Assembly (NCBI RefSeq): GCF_039527675.1
Contig: NZ_BAAAKI010000017.1
Span: 23,194-87,193, forward strand
Origin: Luteococcus sanguinis
GTDB lineage: Bacteria; Actinomycetota; Actinomycetes; Propionibacteriales; Propionibacteriaceae
Length of the DNA: 64,000 nt
Direction of reading: 5' to 3'
The notes under the pieces are model-generated. The model worked only from the letters and a program-made list of their open reading frames with translations. It was not told the DNA's origin and searched no databases. Made by a program: the position numbers and the translations under genes. Shown piece by piece: positions 9,187 to 16,095 of this stretch (positions are counted from its first letter, which is position 1; every line of letters starts with the position of its first letter).

Positions 9187-9230
9187 AGTGGGTGGTGAAA
9201 CTGCTGACTACGGCAGTTTCGCCACCCAGT
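9187..9230 (+). repeat. 44-bp palindromic repeat, copy A
   Basis: An inverted repeat with 16-base arms (left TGGGTGGTGAAACTGC, right its complement with one mismatch) and an 8-base loop, between the convergent nnrD and AlkD-type genes. It matches two other copies at 47120-47163 and 58840-58883. Bases 9208-9230 are also coding: they supply the last seven codons and the stop of the AlkD-type gene. Confidence 0.8.
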
Positions 9231-10017
9231 CTGCTGGGGGATTGCGATGAAGGGCCATGTAATGGGTCTTTCGTGCCGGCTCGTGCTTCTCCAAGGCGTA
9301 GCGGAGTGCCGTGCGGGGCATCGTCGCCGCGTTCTTGTCCAGGAAGTCGTCCAGCGCAGCGCGATCTCGGAGGCCCACGTCGCGGAGCAGCCATCCGACG
9401 GCCTTGTGGATGAGGTCATGCTCGTCGTCCAACAGCCTCGCGGCCACGGCCAGTGGCAGTTCGACGTCCCCGGCGCGGAGCGGTCCGAACATGGAGACCA
9501 TGGCCAAGCGGCGGCGCCACACAACGGGGGAGTCCAGCAGTGGGTCAAGGATCGCCCACTGCTCGTGAGGCGGGAGCGTCGCGAGCCAAGGCCCGGTGAC
9601 ATGGGGCGCCACGGTGTCGACCAGGTCCCAGTTGTTCAGGCGTTCGGCCTTGTCAAGAGCCAAACCGACGATCTGTCGTCGCGTGCCTGGGGCAGTTGAC
9701 CGGCGCTTGCAGAGGTCGGACATGAGGACGGCCGCGAGCAGTCGCACCTCATGGACCTCGTGGTCCAGCAATTGCGACATGTCGTCAGGGGTCACGTTGG
9801 TCGGTGCTCGCTTGGCGATTTCGCGGACGATTGGAACGCTCGCGCCGACGACCACGTCGCCCTCGGCGTAGCCACCAGGAATCGCTTGGAAGAAGCGAGC
9901 CTTCATCAGCGCCTTGCTGGGGTCCCCAGCTGCGATGACGGTGGCAGCAAGGGTGGATGCGGTGTCCATCATCCAGGGCATCGTCCGGTCGCGAGCAGCT
10001 TCAACTGCGTGAGCCAA
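9208..10017 (-). CDS. DNA alkylation repair (AlkD-like) protein
   Basis: A HEAT-like-repeat DNA glycosylase of the AlkD/AlkC type, which removes alkylated bases. The key AlkD signature NNWDLVDTVAPHV is near residue 125, and KAVGWLLRDVG near 225 is the conserved helix that contacts DNA. Total length of about 260-269 residues is usual. The frame opens with TTG at 10017; ATG codons at residues 13 and 16 are plausible alternative starts, so the N-terminus is uncertain. The last residues (DWVAKLP) are encoded by the palindromic repeat, which also provides the stop. It overlaps the upstream HTH gene by 17 bases if TTG is used. Confidence 0.8.
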   Translation of the reverse strand: MAHAVEAARDRTMPWMMDTASTLAATVIAAGDPSKALMKARFFQAIPGGYAEGDVVVGASVPIVREIAKRAPTNVTPDDMSQLLDHEVHEVRLLAAVLMSDLCKRRSTAPGTRRQIVGLALDKAERLNNWDLVDTVAPHVTGPWLATLPPHEQWAILDPLLDSPVVWRRRLAMVSMFGPLRAGDVELPLAVAARLLDDEHDLIHKAVGWLLRDVGLRDRAALDDFLDKNAATMPRTALRYALEKHEPARKTHYMALHRNPPADWVAKLP

Positions 10018-10183
10018 ATACGCGTCTGACCTGGTTTGCCCGCTCGGGCGTGAGGCGCCAGCGGGTGTGCACTGACTGCCAACCTTGATCGCGGAGCCAT
10101 TGCCGGATCGTCTTGTCGCTCACGGCGAGCTCTGCGGCGAGTTCGCGAGGGGTCACGCTGGGTACGAATTGTTCGGCGCTCAT
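10001..10183 (-). CDS. Small helix-turn-helix protein (60 aa)
   Basis: A 60-residue protein consisting almost entirely of one DNA-binding helix-turn-helix: TPRELAAELAVSDKTIRQWL at residues 11-30 reads as a classic MerR/XRE-like helix pair. A basic segment follows. The ATG at 10183 is chosen for position, and no strong ribosome site is visible. It may be the regulator of its own transcript and of the AlkD-type gene it overlaps, or of the convergent-side toxin-antitoxin region. Small recombination-directionality factors also look like this, so that is an alternative. Confidence 0.55.
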   Translation of the reverse strand: MSAEQFVPSVTPRELAAELAVSDKTIRQWLRDQGWQSVHTRWRLTPERANQVRRVFGSRS

Positions 10184-10250
10184 GGTGTGCACGTTACCGG
10201 CGCGGCACTGGCTGGAAGCGACGACAGGGGGTGGCCCTTCCGAGCAGAAT

Positions 10251-10274
10251 GACATAATGTCGCTTATCGGACAA
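10251..10274. promoter_or_regulatory. AT-rich dyad upstream of the small HTH gene
   Basis: A locally AT-rich stretch in otherwise GC-rich DNA contains the exact palindrome GACATAATGTC (10252-10262) followed by TTATCGGACA. It lies about 70 bases upstream of the HTH gene and next to the toxin gene's stop. It could be an operator or promoter for the HTH gene, or a recombinase-type core site. Nothing in the sequence decides between these. Confidence 0.35.
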
Positions 10275-10285
10275 CGGTCCACACG

Positions 10286-10675
10286 CTAGAGAAGACGCCA
10301 TCCGAGGGTTTTGGCTGCCTGCTGGTCGAAGGTGACGCTCTCATCGCATCCACTACGTCGTTGTGCGGCGTCGATCATCGCGTCAGCGAAGTCGGCGCCT
10401 TGTTCAACCGCCCGGAGCGCCTGCTGCACGAACTCCGGCCGCTCGACCGCTACCTCGTCGTTCGCCACCAATGCGCGGACGGCGCTGACTGCGACCTCCT
10501 GGCCCGTCTTGTAGCTGCGCGTGAGTACCCACCAGGTCTCCACCAGGACGATGTGCGTGATGTACGCCGGGTTCTGGGAATCCACGTGCCGCAGAGCCTC
10601 AAGGGCTCTGGCGTGCTGGGCATCGTCGTCGTTCACCAGCAGGCGGACGACCACATTCGTGTCCAGGCCGATCAC
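10286..10675 (-). CDS. vapC: PIN-domain toxin (VapC type)
   Basis: A 129-residue PIN-domain ribonuclease, the toxin half of a type II toxin-antitoxin pair. The acidic active-site residues are all visible: Asp in IGLDTNVVVR at residue 5, Glu in HIVLVETWWVL near 46, and Asp in GADFADAMIDA near 95-100. Family members cleave tRNA or other structured RNA. It overlaps the antitoxin gene by four bases (ATGA), the usual coupled order with the antitoxin first. Confidence 0.88.
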   Translation of the reverse strand: MIGLDTNVVVRLLVNDDDAQHARALEALRHVDSQNPAYITHIVLVETWWVLTRSYKTGQEVAVSAVRALVANDEVAVERPEFVQQALRAVEQGADFADAMIDAAQRRSGCDESVTFDQQAAKTLGWRLL

Positions 10676-10917
10676 AGCCCCTGGGCTCCCTCGGCGATCG
10701 CGCGATCCATTTCTTCCAAGGTGATCACGGGACCGCCGTAGCCGATCGACCCGGCCAAGTCTACGAGTCGAGCGGAATCCCGTAAGGGGCGGATGCGGTA
10801 GCTGCCGTCAGTTTCGGCCTCAAATGAGACACGAACTCCTGCCGAGAGACCCAATGCCTCGCGGACCTCCTTGGGCACGGTGATCTGGCCCTTGCTCGTC
10901 ATCGTCCCGGTGGGCAT
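10672..10917 (-). CDS. vapB: AbrB/SpoVT-type antitoxin (VapB type)
   Basis: An 81-residue protein with an N-terminal swapped-hairpin AbrB DNA-binding domain (MTSKGQITVPKEVREALGL, residues 6-24) and a C-terminal segment that would bind and neutralise the PIN toxin. AAGGAG lies seven bases upstream of the ATG. The ribosome site is inside a 9-bp inverted repeat, consistent with autoregulation by the antitoxin or the complex. Confidence 0.88.
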   Translation of the reverse strand: MPTGTMTSKGQITVPKEVREALGLSAGVRVSFEAETDGSYRIRPLRDSARLVDLAGSIGYGGPVITLEEMDRAIAEGAQGL

Positions 10918-10922
10918 CTATG

Positions 10923-10946
10923 TCTCCTTACCGTCGAGTAAGGAGA
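10923..10946 (-). promoter_or_regulatory. Operator-like inverted repeat over the vapB ribosome site
   Basis: Perfect 9-base arms (TCTCCTTAC at 10923-10931 and its complement at 10938-10946) are separated by six bases. The left arm contains the complement of the vapB Shine-Dalgarno. Binding here would block expression of both genes. AbrB-type antitoxins are known to autoregulate through such palindromes. Confidence 0.6.
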
Positions 10947-10984
10947 GTCTACATCGTCGTCAAACGTGCCCGCAAGGGGCGACA

Positions 10985-11146
10985 TCAGGGTTCGAAGACA
11001 TCCCTGTCCTGCCATGCCATCGTGCCGACAATGAGCAGCAACAAAAGCACCACGATGACGAGTGCAATGGGTCGCGATACGCCCGCCGGGAGGCTCAGCG
11101 CGATCATGTAACCAGCCGACCCAGCGGCTACCAGTGCCCAGCCCAT
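10985..11146 (-). CDS. Small two-helix membrane protein (53 aa)
   Basis: A 53-residue frame that encodes two hydrophobic helices, residues 3-20 (WALVAAGSAGYMIALSLP) and 26-45 (a Val/Leu-rich run), with a short acidic tail ending DVFEP. GGAGGG lies about 15 bases upstream of the ATG at 11146. It is upstream of and on the same strand as the toxin-antitoxin genes, separated by their operator. No family is recognised. The regular amphipathic layout suggests it is real, but it is short, so this is tentative. Confidence 0.4.
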   Translation of the reverse strand: MGWALVAAGSAGYMIALSLPAGVSRPIALVIVVLLLLLIVGTMAWQDRDVFEP

Positions 11147-11157
11147 GGCGGCCCCAT

Positions 11158-11346
11158 CCGACCCTCCATGCCGCCCTCATCCTGCGGGACGCCGAACCGG
11201 ACTGGGACTCCCTCATCGTGCTACCTGACTGCCCCCGCTACCGTGAGCTGCTCGCTGAGACGGCACGAAGTGTCCACGCCGTGGGCGTCCACGTGATCCT
11301 GCTGTGCCCAGACGGGGCGTGGTTCTCCGAGAGCTGGAGCGGCTAG
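11158..11346 (+). pseudogene. Fragment of an unrecognised gene
   Basis: The frame reads like the end of a normal protein (RDAEPDWDSLIVLPDCPR, then VHVILLCPDGAWFSES, then a TAG at 11344) with strongly GC-rich third positions. It has no credible start of its own: the upstream part overlaps the small membrane protein on the other strand and looks non-coding. It is best read as a C-terminal remnant of a longer gene. The family is not recognised. Confidence 0.3.
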
Positions 11347-11712
11347 CACCGGCGCCAGGTCAAAGCCGAACCGACTATGGGGGTGAGCAAGCCAGCCAGA
11401 GCCGTCGCCCAACCCGCCGTCATTCCAATAACTTGGTGGGCGCACGGGCCAACAGCCGTTCCTTTCGGGACTCCTCGCCGGCCCTTAGACGGTCACCACG
11501 TGGCCGCACAGGTCGACGCCGGTTGCGAGAGGGGCCCACATGCGTCGTTCAGACAGCCCCTCACCCGCATCTGTGAGCAACGAGTTAACTTTTGGCCAGA
11601 TCAGTAACCCCGGCAGTTCCCGTCAGCAGGCTTCCGCTCGTACGCTTGGGGAGCGAAGACTCGCGTGCCTGTAGCCGACCTACGGCAGAATTCACAGGGG
11701 AGGCTGATGTAG
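11347..11712. other. No gene seen
   Basis: About 360 bases with several short open frames on both strands, none with a ribosome site, a domain or convincing codon use. It is slightly less GC-rich than its surroundings. The last 40 bases carry the GGGGAGG ribosome site of the next small gene. Confidence 0.4.
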
Positions 11713-11913
11713 ATGCGGTCGGCGGTGTATTTGGGTCTACCTTTGCTGGCCCTCCTGGGCGGGTACATTCTGCCACTAAAGTCGCGGTCTTCCGCATGTG
11801 GATCGTTCTGCACCTACTCATGGTCGACGCAGAGTTACATCCTGCTTGCGGTCGGCCTTTTCCTCGCATTGGCCCTGACCTTCATGGCAATTCGTGCAAA
11901 GCCAAAGAGATAA
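11713..11913 (+). CDS. Small membrane protein (66 aa)
   Basis: A 66-residue protein with two membrane helices (about residues 4-22 and 42-60) joined by a loop holding two cysteines (SSACGSFC). It ends in a basic tail, AKPKR. GGGGAGG lies about eleven bases upstream of the ATG at 11713. It is followed 20 bases later by the secreted-protein gene, so the two probably form one transcript. No family is recognised. The loop cysteines, on the outer side if the basic tail stays inside, could form a disulfide. Confidence 0.5.
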   Translation: MRSAVYLGLPLLALLGGYILPLKSRSSACGSFCTYSWSTQSYILLAVGLFLALALTFMAIRAKPKR

Positions 11914-11933
11914 AACCACGGCAAGGGGAAGAG

Positions 11934-12551
11934 ATGAACACTCGGTCAGCGGCTGCCCTGCTTGGCGCAGCCTCACTCATTGGCGCGCTGGCGACGGGGC
12001 CAGCTTCGCCCGCACAGGCAGACCCAGCGACCGAACCGTGGGTTTGCACTCAGTTGAATGACCAAGGCGATCGGGTCTGGGACGACACCTTACCCAGTTT
12101 CGAGATGGATTCTGTCGCTCAGCAGTTGAGCGCGCAAGTCGACAAACATCCAGACGAGCTCATGGGCGTCGCCTTCTGTCACGACTACAGCGCTATTGAA
12201 CTGAGCGTTAAAGATGGTGTGGACCTGAAGCAACTGCCAGACGTCGCCAAGATTTTGTCCGATAATCCCGCCTCCAGAGTGGCAATCCAGACGACTCCGA
12301 TGTCGGTCGCAGAGCTCAGGGCTCTGCGGGATTCGGTGGTTGAAGCTGACCTCGCGGATGGGACAGCATCCGCAGCATCATACGCAATCGACACACACGA
12401 CTCGACCGTCGTCGTTAGTAGTCAACGGGGAGCTCAGGACACCAGCCTCAAGAAGCTCAAAGATGTCGGAAAGTCTGGCCGCGTAAAGATCCGCGACGAA
12501 AAATCCAAGGGCCACGGGACAAATTCTCGCCTTGACGGTTCGCACGCTTGA
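11934..12551 (+). CDS. Secreted protein, resembles a protease propeptide without protease
   Basis: A 205-residue exported protein: a signal peptide of about 31 residues ending near PAQA, then an acidic alpha/beta domain. Two cysteines (WVCTQL and VAFCHDY) could form a disulfide. The pattern SYAIDTHDSTVVVSSQ near residue 160 resembles the end of the propeptide found in alpha-lytic/streptogrisin-type S1 proteases, but no catalytic domain follows before the stop. It may therefore be a truncated protease, a stand-alone inhibitor-like domain, or something unrelated. GGGGAAGAG precedes the ATG. Base composition is lower in GC than the neighbours. Confidence 0.55.
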   Translation: MNTRSAAALLGAASLIGALATGPASPAQADPATEPWVCTQLNDQGDRVWDDTLPSFEMDSVAQQLSAQVDKHPDELMGVAFCHDYSAIELSVKDGVDLKQLPDVAKILSDNPASRVAIQTTPMSVAELRALRDSVVEADLADGTASAASYAIDTHDSTVVVSSQRGAQDTSLKKLKDVGKSGRVKIRDEKSKGHGTNSRLDGSHA

Positions 12552-12719
12552 GCTCGACCTGCTTCGCATCCTGGGCTTTGAGCACCTTGAGATATCTCTT
12601 GCGTCGACGCCAATCCCCCACCAGATGTCGCCCCGAGGAAGGCCAGTTGATCGCTCATGAAAATCCTCCGTACACACCATCGAACGTGGCTCGCTGCGGC
12701 TCCGAGCCCAGGACCTCGG

Positions 12720-13442
12720 TCAGGTGGTCGGCGCAGACCAACCGATCAGGGTCTGCCCCCAAGTATCGGTGAAGAAGCTGATGTCCACGATGCCAACGGC
12801 ACCTGATTCGGCGCCAATGGAACCATTGGGCACGTCACTGGAAATGGCTTTCCCCTCCCCCAGTGAGATCACGACGTGCCCTGCCCCCGACGAATTGGTC
12901 AGCCAGATGATGGCCCCGCGGGGAATGGAGTCCAGATCGGTGGTGGTGTGCAGCAAGCCCTCGCTCTGCAATGAATAGGCAACCGAGCTGGCGGACGGAT
13001 ACCCGGCGTACACCGAACCGTATGACTGGCTGACCAGGGCAAGGCACAGGTCGTGCCATGCGGTGCTGCCCGAGTTCATCTGCTCGGTCATGAAGGCGAT
13101 GGCCTCGTCACAGGTCACGCCGGTTGGGGACTCCCCCAGCGTGCAGGACGTCGCAGTCGTCGTTGCCTTCTTGGTCGCGGTTGCCGAGGCTGTCAAGGTG
13201 GCCTTCGCTGTCGATGTACTCGTCGCCGTGCTCGTTGACGTTGCGCTCGACGTAGTGGCTGCGGTATTCGAAGCGGTGGCCGTCGCGCTGGCGGTGCTGG
13301 TCAGTGTCACCGCCTCGGCCGAGCCGTCCGCTGACATCGTGATGGTCGTAACACTGGCCTCAGCGGGAGCGACGCCGCCCGCGAGCGCCAGGGCGGCGAC
13401 GCCGGTGGCAAGGCTGGATCGGAAGTGTTTGAAGCGTGACAT
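12720..13442 (-). CDS. Secreted protein with Ala/Ser/Thr linker and NlpC/P60- or CHAP-like domain
   Basis: A 240-residue exported protein. A signal peptide (about residues 1-32, ending APAEA) is followed by a linker of about 75 residues made almost only of Ala, Ser and Thr, then a domain of about 130 residues. That domain has a Cys in DLCLALVSQSYG and a later GHVVISLGEGKA, the Cys/His arrangement of NlpC/P60 or CHAP peptidoglycan hydrolases. WLTNSSGAGHV resembles the loop before the catalytic His. The ATG at 13442 gives a normal signal peptide. The likely role is cell-wall cleavage; the linker may span the wall. Confidence 0.65.
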   Translation of the reverse strand: MSRFKHFRSSLATGVAALALAGGVAPAEASVTTITMSADGSAEAVTLTSTASATATASNTAATTSSATSTSTATSTSTAKATLTASATATKKATTTATSCTLGESPTGVTCDEAIAFMTEQMNSGSTAWHDLCLALVSQSYGSVYAGYPSASSVAYSLQSEGLLHTTTDLDSIPRGAIIWLTNSSGAGHVVISLGEGKAISSDVPNGSIGAESGAVGIVDISFFTDTWGQTLIGWSAPTT

Positions 13443-13645
13443 GCGGTCCTTGGGTCGGGCGCCCCCGATGGGCACCACCGACCCGCAAGCTCAGTCGGCG
13501 CGACTGTCCACATGGCCTGCGAATACTGTGCCGGGGATGTGGGATCGCAGTGAAGCTGGGTCGCGTTGTGAGATCTTGGGAGGCGCCGCAGCTCCGTTGA
13601 CGCGGCGTGGCACATGGTCGGTACCGATCAGGGTTGGAAGAATAG

Positions 13646-14710
13646 ATGGGACTGATGAACACGGACGCGAAGCCGGTAATGAGCACCATGTGGGGTGCCG
13701 AGAACGACCACGTCTGGTCCGAGCTCGTCGATGTCGTCCGCAGCGATCGGCCTGGCAGCCTGCGCGACCTGCGCACCCTGTGGCACGCGAGCAAGGGACG
13801 CGAGGCGATCATCCTGCGCGGTTCGGTGACCCTTGGGGACAAGTACCGCGACCTCGTCTTCGCGGCACTGCTGCGGCTGCGGCGCGAGCCCGCCCAGGTC
13901 CTCATCACCGATGCCACCTGGGAGACCGGCAGCCATTCGTTGGAGAGGCGACTGCCCGCTGCCTTGCGCCCGCTGGTTCCCGTCCTGATCAAAAGCTTCA
14001 TGGGGATGGTTGACTCTCCCCGCGTCCGCTACGCCGTGCTCTCGACCGACGAGGTCGAGATCTTCCCCCGCACCTGGCATGTGTCCCCCGACCGCGTGGT
14101 TTTCACGCCCTTCAATCACACGGTCGACGACACCCGACTCGGCGATGTCGGCGTTCTCGATGTGACGGACGGGGGTTACATCTTCTCCGGTGGCGACTCC
14201 CTGCGTGAGTACGACCTGCTCGAGGAAGCCCTGACCGGCCTCGAGGTGCCGGTGAGGTTGGCCTCGTGGTGGCAACCATCGACGCCCACGCCGAACATCG
14301 AGTCCGGCCGACGGACCCACCAGGAGTTCCAGCAATTGCTGGCCGGCTCGCATGCCGTCGTGATTCCGCTGCAGGTGTCCAACCGCAGTTCGGGCCAGCA
14401 GACCTACTTGAACGCGATGCTGCTCGGCAAACCGGTCATCGTCACTGAGGCACCCGGGGTGCACGACTACATCGAGAACGGGGTCACGGGCGTCATCGTC
14501 CCGGCGAATGCCCAAGGGCTCCGGTCCGCCATCCAGCACGTGATGGACCCGGCCAATGCAGAGCACTACCGCCAGATGGGGCAGCGGGCTTCGGACGCGG
14601 TACGCGAGGCCAACCACGGTCTGACCTATCGCAAGATGCTGCTGCGCGCCGCCGGGATCTCGGACGAGCAGATCGAGGCAGCCGAGAGCCGGGCCCTGTC
14701 CACGACCTGA
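13646..14710 (+). CDS. Glycosyltransferase (GT4-like)
   Basis: A 354-residue GT-B-fold enzyme. The C-terminal half shows the family 4 pattern: YLNAMLLGKPVIVTEAPGVHDYIENGVTG around residues 255-285, where the nucleotide-sugar is bound by the acidic residues. The N-terminal half (REAIILRGSVTLGDKY) is less typical, and there is no membrane segment. The donor and acceptor sugars cannot be read. GGAAG lies upstream of the ATG at 13646; an ATG nine bases later is possible. It lies alone between divergent and convergent neighbours. Confidence 0.75.
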   Translation: MGLMNTDAKPVMSTMWGAENDHVWSELVDVVRSDRPGSLRDLRTLWHASKGREAIILRGSVTLGDKYRDLVFAALLRLRREPAQVLITDATWETGSHSLERRLPAALRPLVPVLIKSFMGMVDSPRVRYAVLSTDEVEIFPRTWHVSPDRVVFTPFNHTVDDTRLGDVGVLDVTDGGYIFSGGDSLREYDLLEEALTGLEVPVRLASWWQPSTPTPNIESGRRTHQEFQQLLAGSHAVVIPLQVSNRSSGQQTYLNAMLLGKPVIVTEAPGVHDYIENGVTGVIVPANAQGLRSAIQHVMDPANAEHYRQMGQRASDAVREANHGLTYRKMLLRAAGISDEQIEAAESRALSTT

Positions 14711-14732
14711 CGCGGGCCCAAGCCGGCTTCGG

Positions 14733-15536
14733 TCACCAGCGGATGTCGCGCAGTGCCTCGATGGGACGCGGTGCATACAGCGCCCCCGCGCCCAGTGCTC
14801 CGGCGGCGACCAGCGCGTCCCCGAAGTCAAGGCCGGTGCGCTTCGACAGTTCGGCGACTGAGACCTGGTAGGTACCAAACTCGTCGAGGTCCAGAATCTC
14901 CAGCCGGTCCAGTTTTTGCGTCAACAGGAAGGCGCGGGCCTTCAGTTCGTCGTCCTCGACGAAGATGACAACCTTCCAGAACTCCTTCGGCAGCGCCACC
15001 TCGCGGTACACCGGGTCATCGTCGGAGAACACCGGACCGCCAAACACGCTGATGCGAAGGTCGTCCACATCGACCTCGTCATAGAGCGCGTCCTCGATCC
15101 GTCCCCAGATGCCGCCCTGGGACGACTGGTTGAAGTCGGCGACCTGGGGCGTGATGTTGGTGAAGTAGAAGGAGTCGGAGTTGGCCTGGTGCGCCTCCGC
15201 GTCACTCCCCCACGTCAGGTCCGCCCGGCGCGCAACATGGCCTCGATCGATCCGGTTGTCGGAGTACAGCTCGTCCCCGACCTGCATCTGGTGCGGCACC
15301 CGTGGGTCCAGCCGGAATTTCATGCTCGACCGGGAGAGCTTCTGCATCCGCTTGCCATCGACATTCCAGGCCACCCAGCGCGCGAGGTGCCGGCTCGCGC
15401 TGAGTGCGAGGGAGAAGTGGGTGTAGTCGATGACGGACGATCCGTTGAGCACCACCGCGTCGTCGGCCGCAGCGCCACTCATTGCGGGCAGCGAAACCTG
15501 TGTGGACAAGAACTTGGGGTCGAATCCGGTCGCCAT
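14733..15536 (-). CDS. DNA/RNA non-specific endonuclease (NUC1 family)
   Basis: A 267-residue beta-beta-alpha-metal nuclease. The catalytic DRGHVARRADLTWG motif is near residue 98 (His as general base), and the metal-binding Asn is in TNITPQVADFNQ near 128, followed by GIWGRIED. The C-terminal part (FWKVVIF, then TGLDFGDAL) matches the family. Most relatives are exported, but this one has no signal peptide or membrane helix from the chosen ATG, so it appears cytoplasmic or exported by another route. No inhibitor gene is visible beside it. Confidence 0.82.
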   Translation of the reverse strand: MATGFDPKFLSTQVSLPAMSGAAADDAVVLNGSSVIDYTHFSLALSASRHLARWVAWNVDGKRMQKLSRSSMKFRLDPRVPHQMQVGDELYSDNRIDRGHVARRADLTWGSDAEAHQANSDSFYFTNITPQVADFNQSSQGGIWGRIEDALYDEVDVDDLRISVFGGPVFSDDDPVYREVALPKEFWKVVIFVEDDELKARAFLLTQKLDRLEILDLDEFGTYQVSVAELSKRTGLDFGDALVAAGALGAGALYAPRPIEALRDIRW

Positions 15537-15667
15537 GGGGCCAACCTCTCACACGCCGGTGACAAGTTCGTGACCCGTCAGCCGCCACAACGCGCACCAC
15601 AGCCGCGAACGGTCGTGGAACGGCGCCGTTTTGCTCTCACAGGGCGATTTTGGCGGCGAAGGCCCGA

Positions 15668-15943
15668 TCAGCGCGGCGCGAGCCCGCGACGGACCGCCTT
15701 CACGACCTCCTCGTAGCCGAGCAACACCACGCCGGACCCGAACGCGGCCACCCAGCGGATCGCATCCAGCGGCGCGGTCCCGAAGGCCGACTGCAGGAAG
15801 GGCAACTCCACGACAGCGACCTGCGCCAGCGTCCCGAAGGCGATCGCCAGCCACAACCTCTTGTTGGTGAACAGGTGGTCGAAGGCGCTGGCCAGGTCGG
15901 GGCGGCTGTTGAGCGCGTTGAACAGCGGCACCTCGACGTGGTT
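15668..15943 (-). pseudogene. C-terminal remnant of a P-type ATPase
   Basis: About 90 codons that match only the last two or three membrane helices of a calcium/magnesium-type P-type ATPase: LFNALNSRPD, then HLFTNKRLWLAIAFG, then VVELPFLQSAFG. The phosphorylation (DKTGT) and nucleotide-binding parts are absent, and sequence upstream of LFNALNSR is unrelated. The family is normally 850-900 residues, so this is a deletion remnant. It abuts a second gene fragment on the other strand. Confidence 0.75.
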
Positions 15944-15964
15944 GAGGGTGCGCCCCTCCTCAGC

Positions 15965-16072
15965 ATGAGGTCCACCGTCTTTGACGACCAGGACCGCCTC
16001 GTCTGTTACGGGGAAACGACCCACGCGCCCGAGTTCGGCGAGATTGCCATCAGTTTGCGGAACCAGGTCTGA
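15965..16072 (+). pseudogene. Possible C-terminal remnant of another gene
   Basis: A 35-codon frame (VFDDQDRLVCYGETTHAPEF near its start, ending SLRNQV and TGA) has strongly GC-rich third positions and protein-like composition but no ribosome site. It begins where homology to the P-type ATPase stops on the opposite strand. It is best read as the tail of a gene whose front was lost in the same rearrangement. The family is not recognised. Confidence 0.25.
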
Positions 16073-16095
16073 GCCGATCAGAGCACGGTGGTCAC

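Noticed and set aside
11377..11607. 76-codon plus-strand frame
   Set aside because: No ribosome site, no domain and mixed third-position use; not supported as a gene.
12552..12719. Short minus-strand frames between two secreted-protein genes
   Set aside because: They overlap the end of the upstream gene, lack ribosome sites and have unlikely composition.
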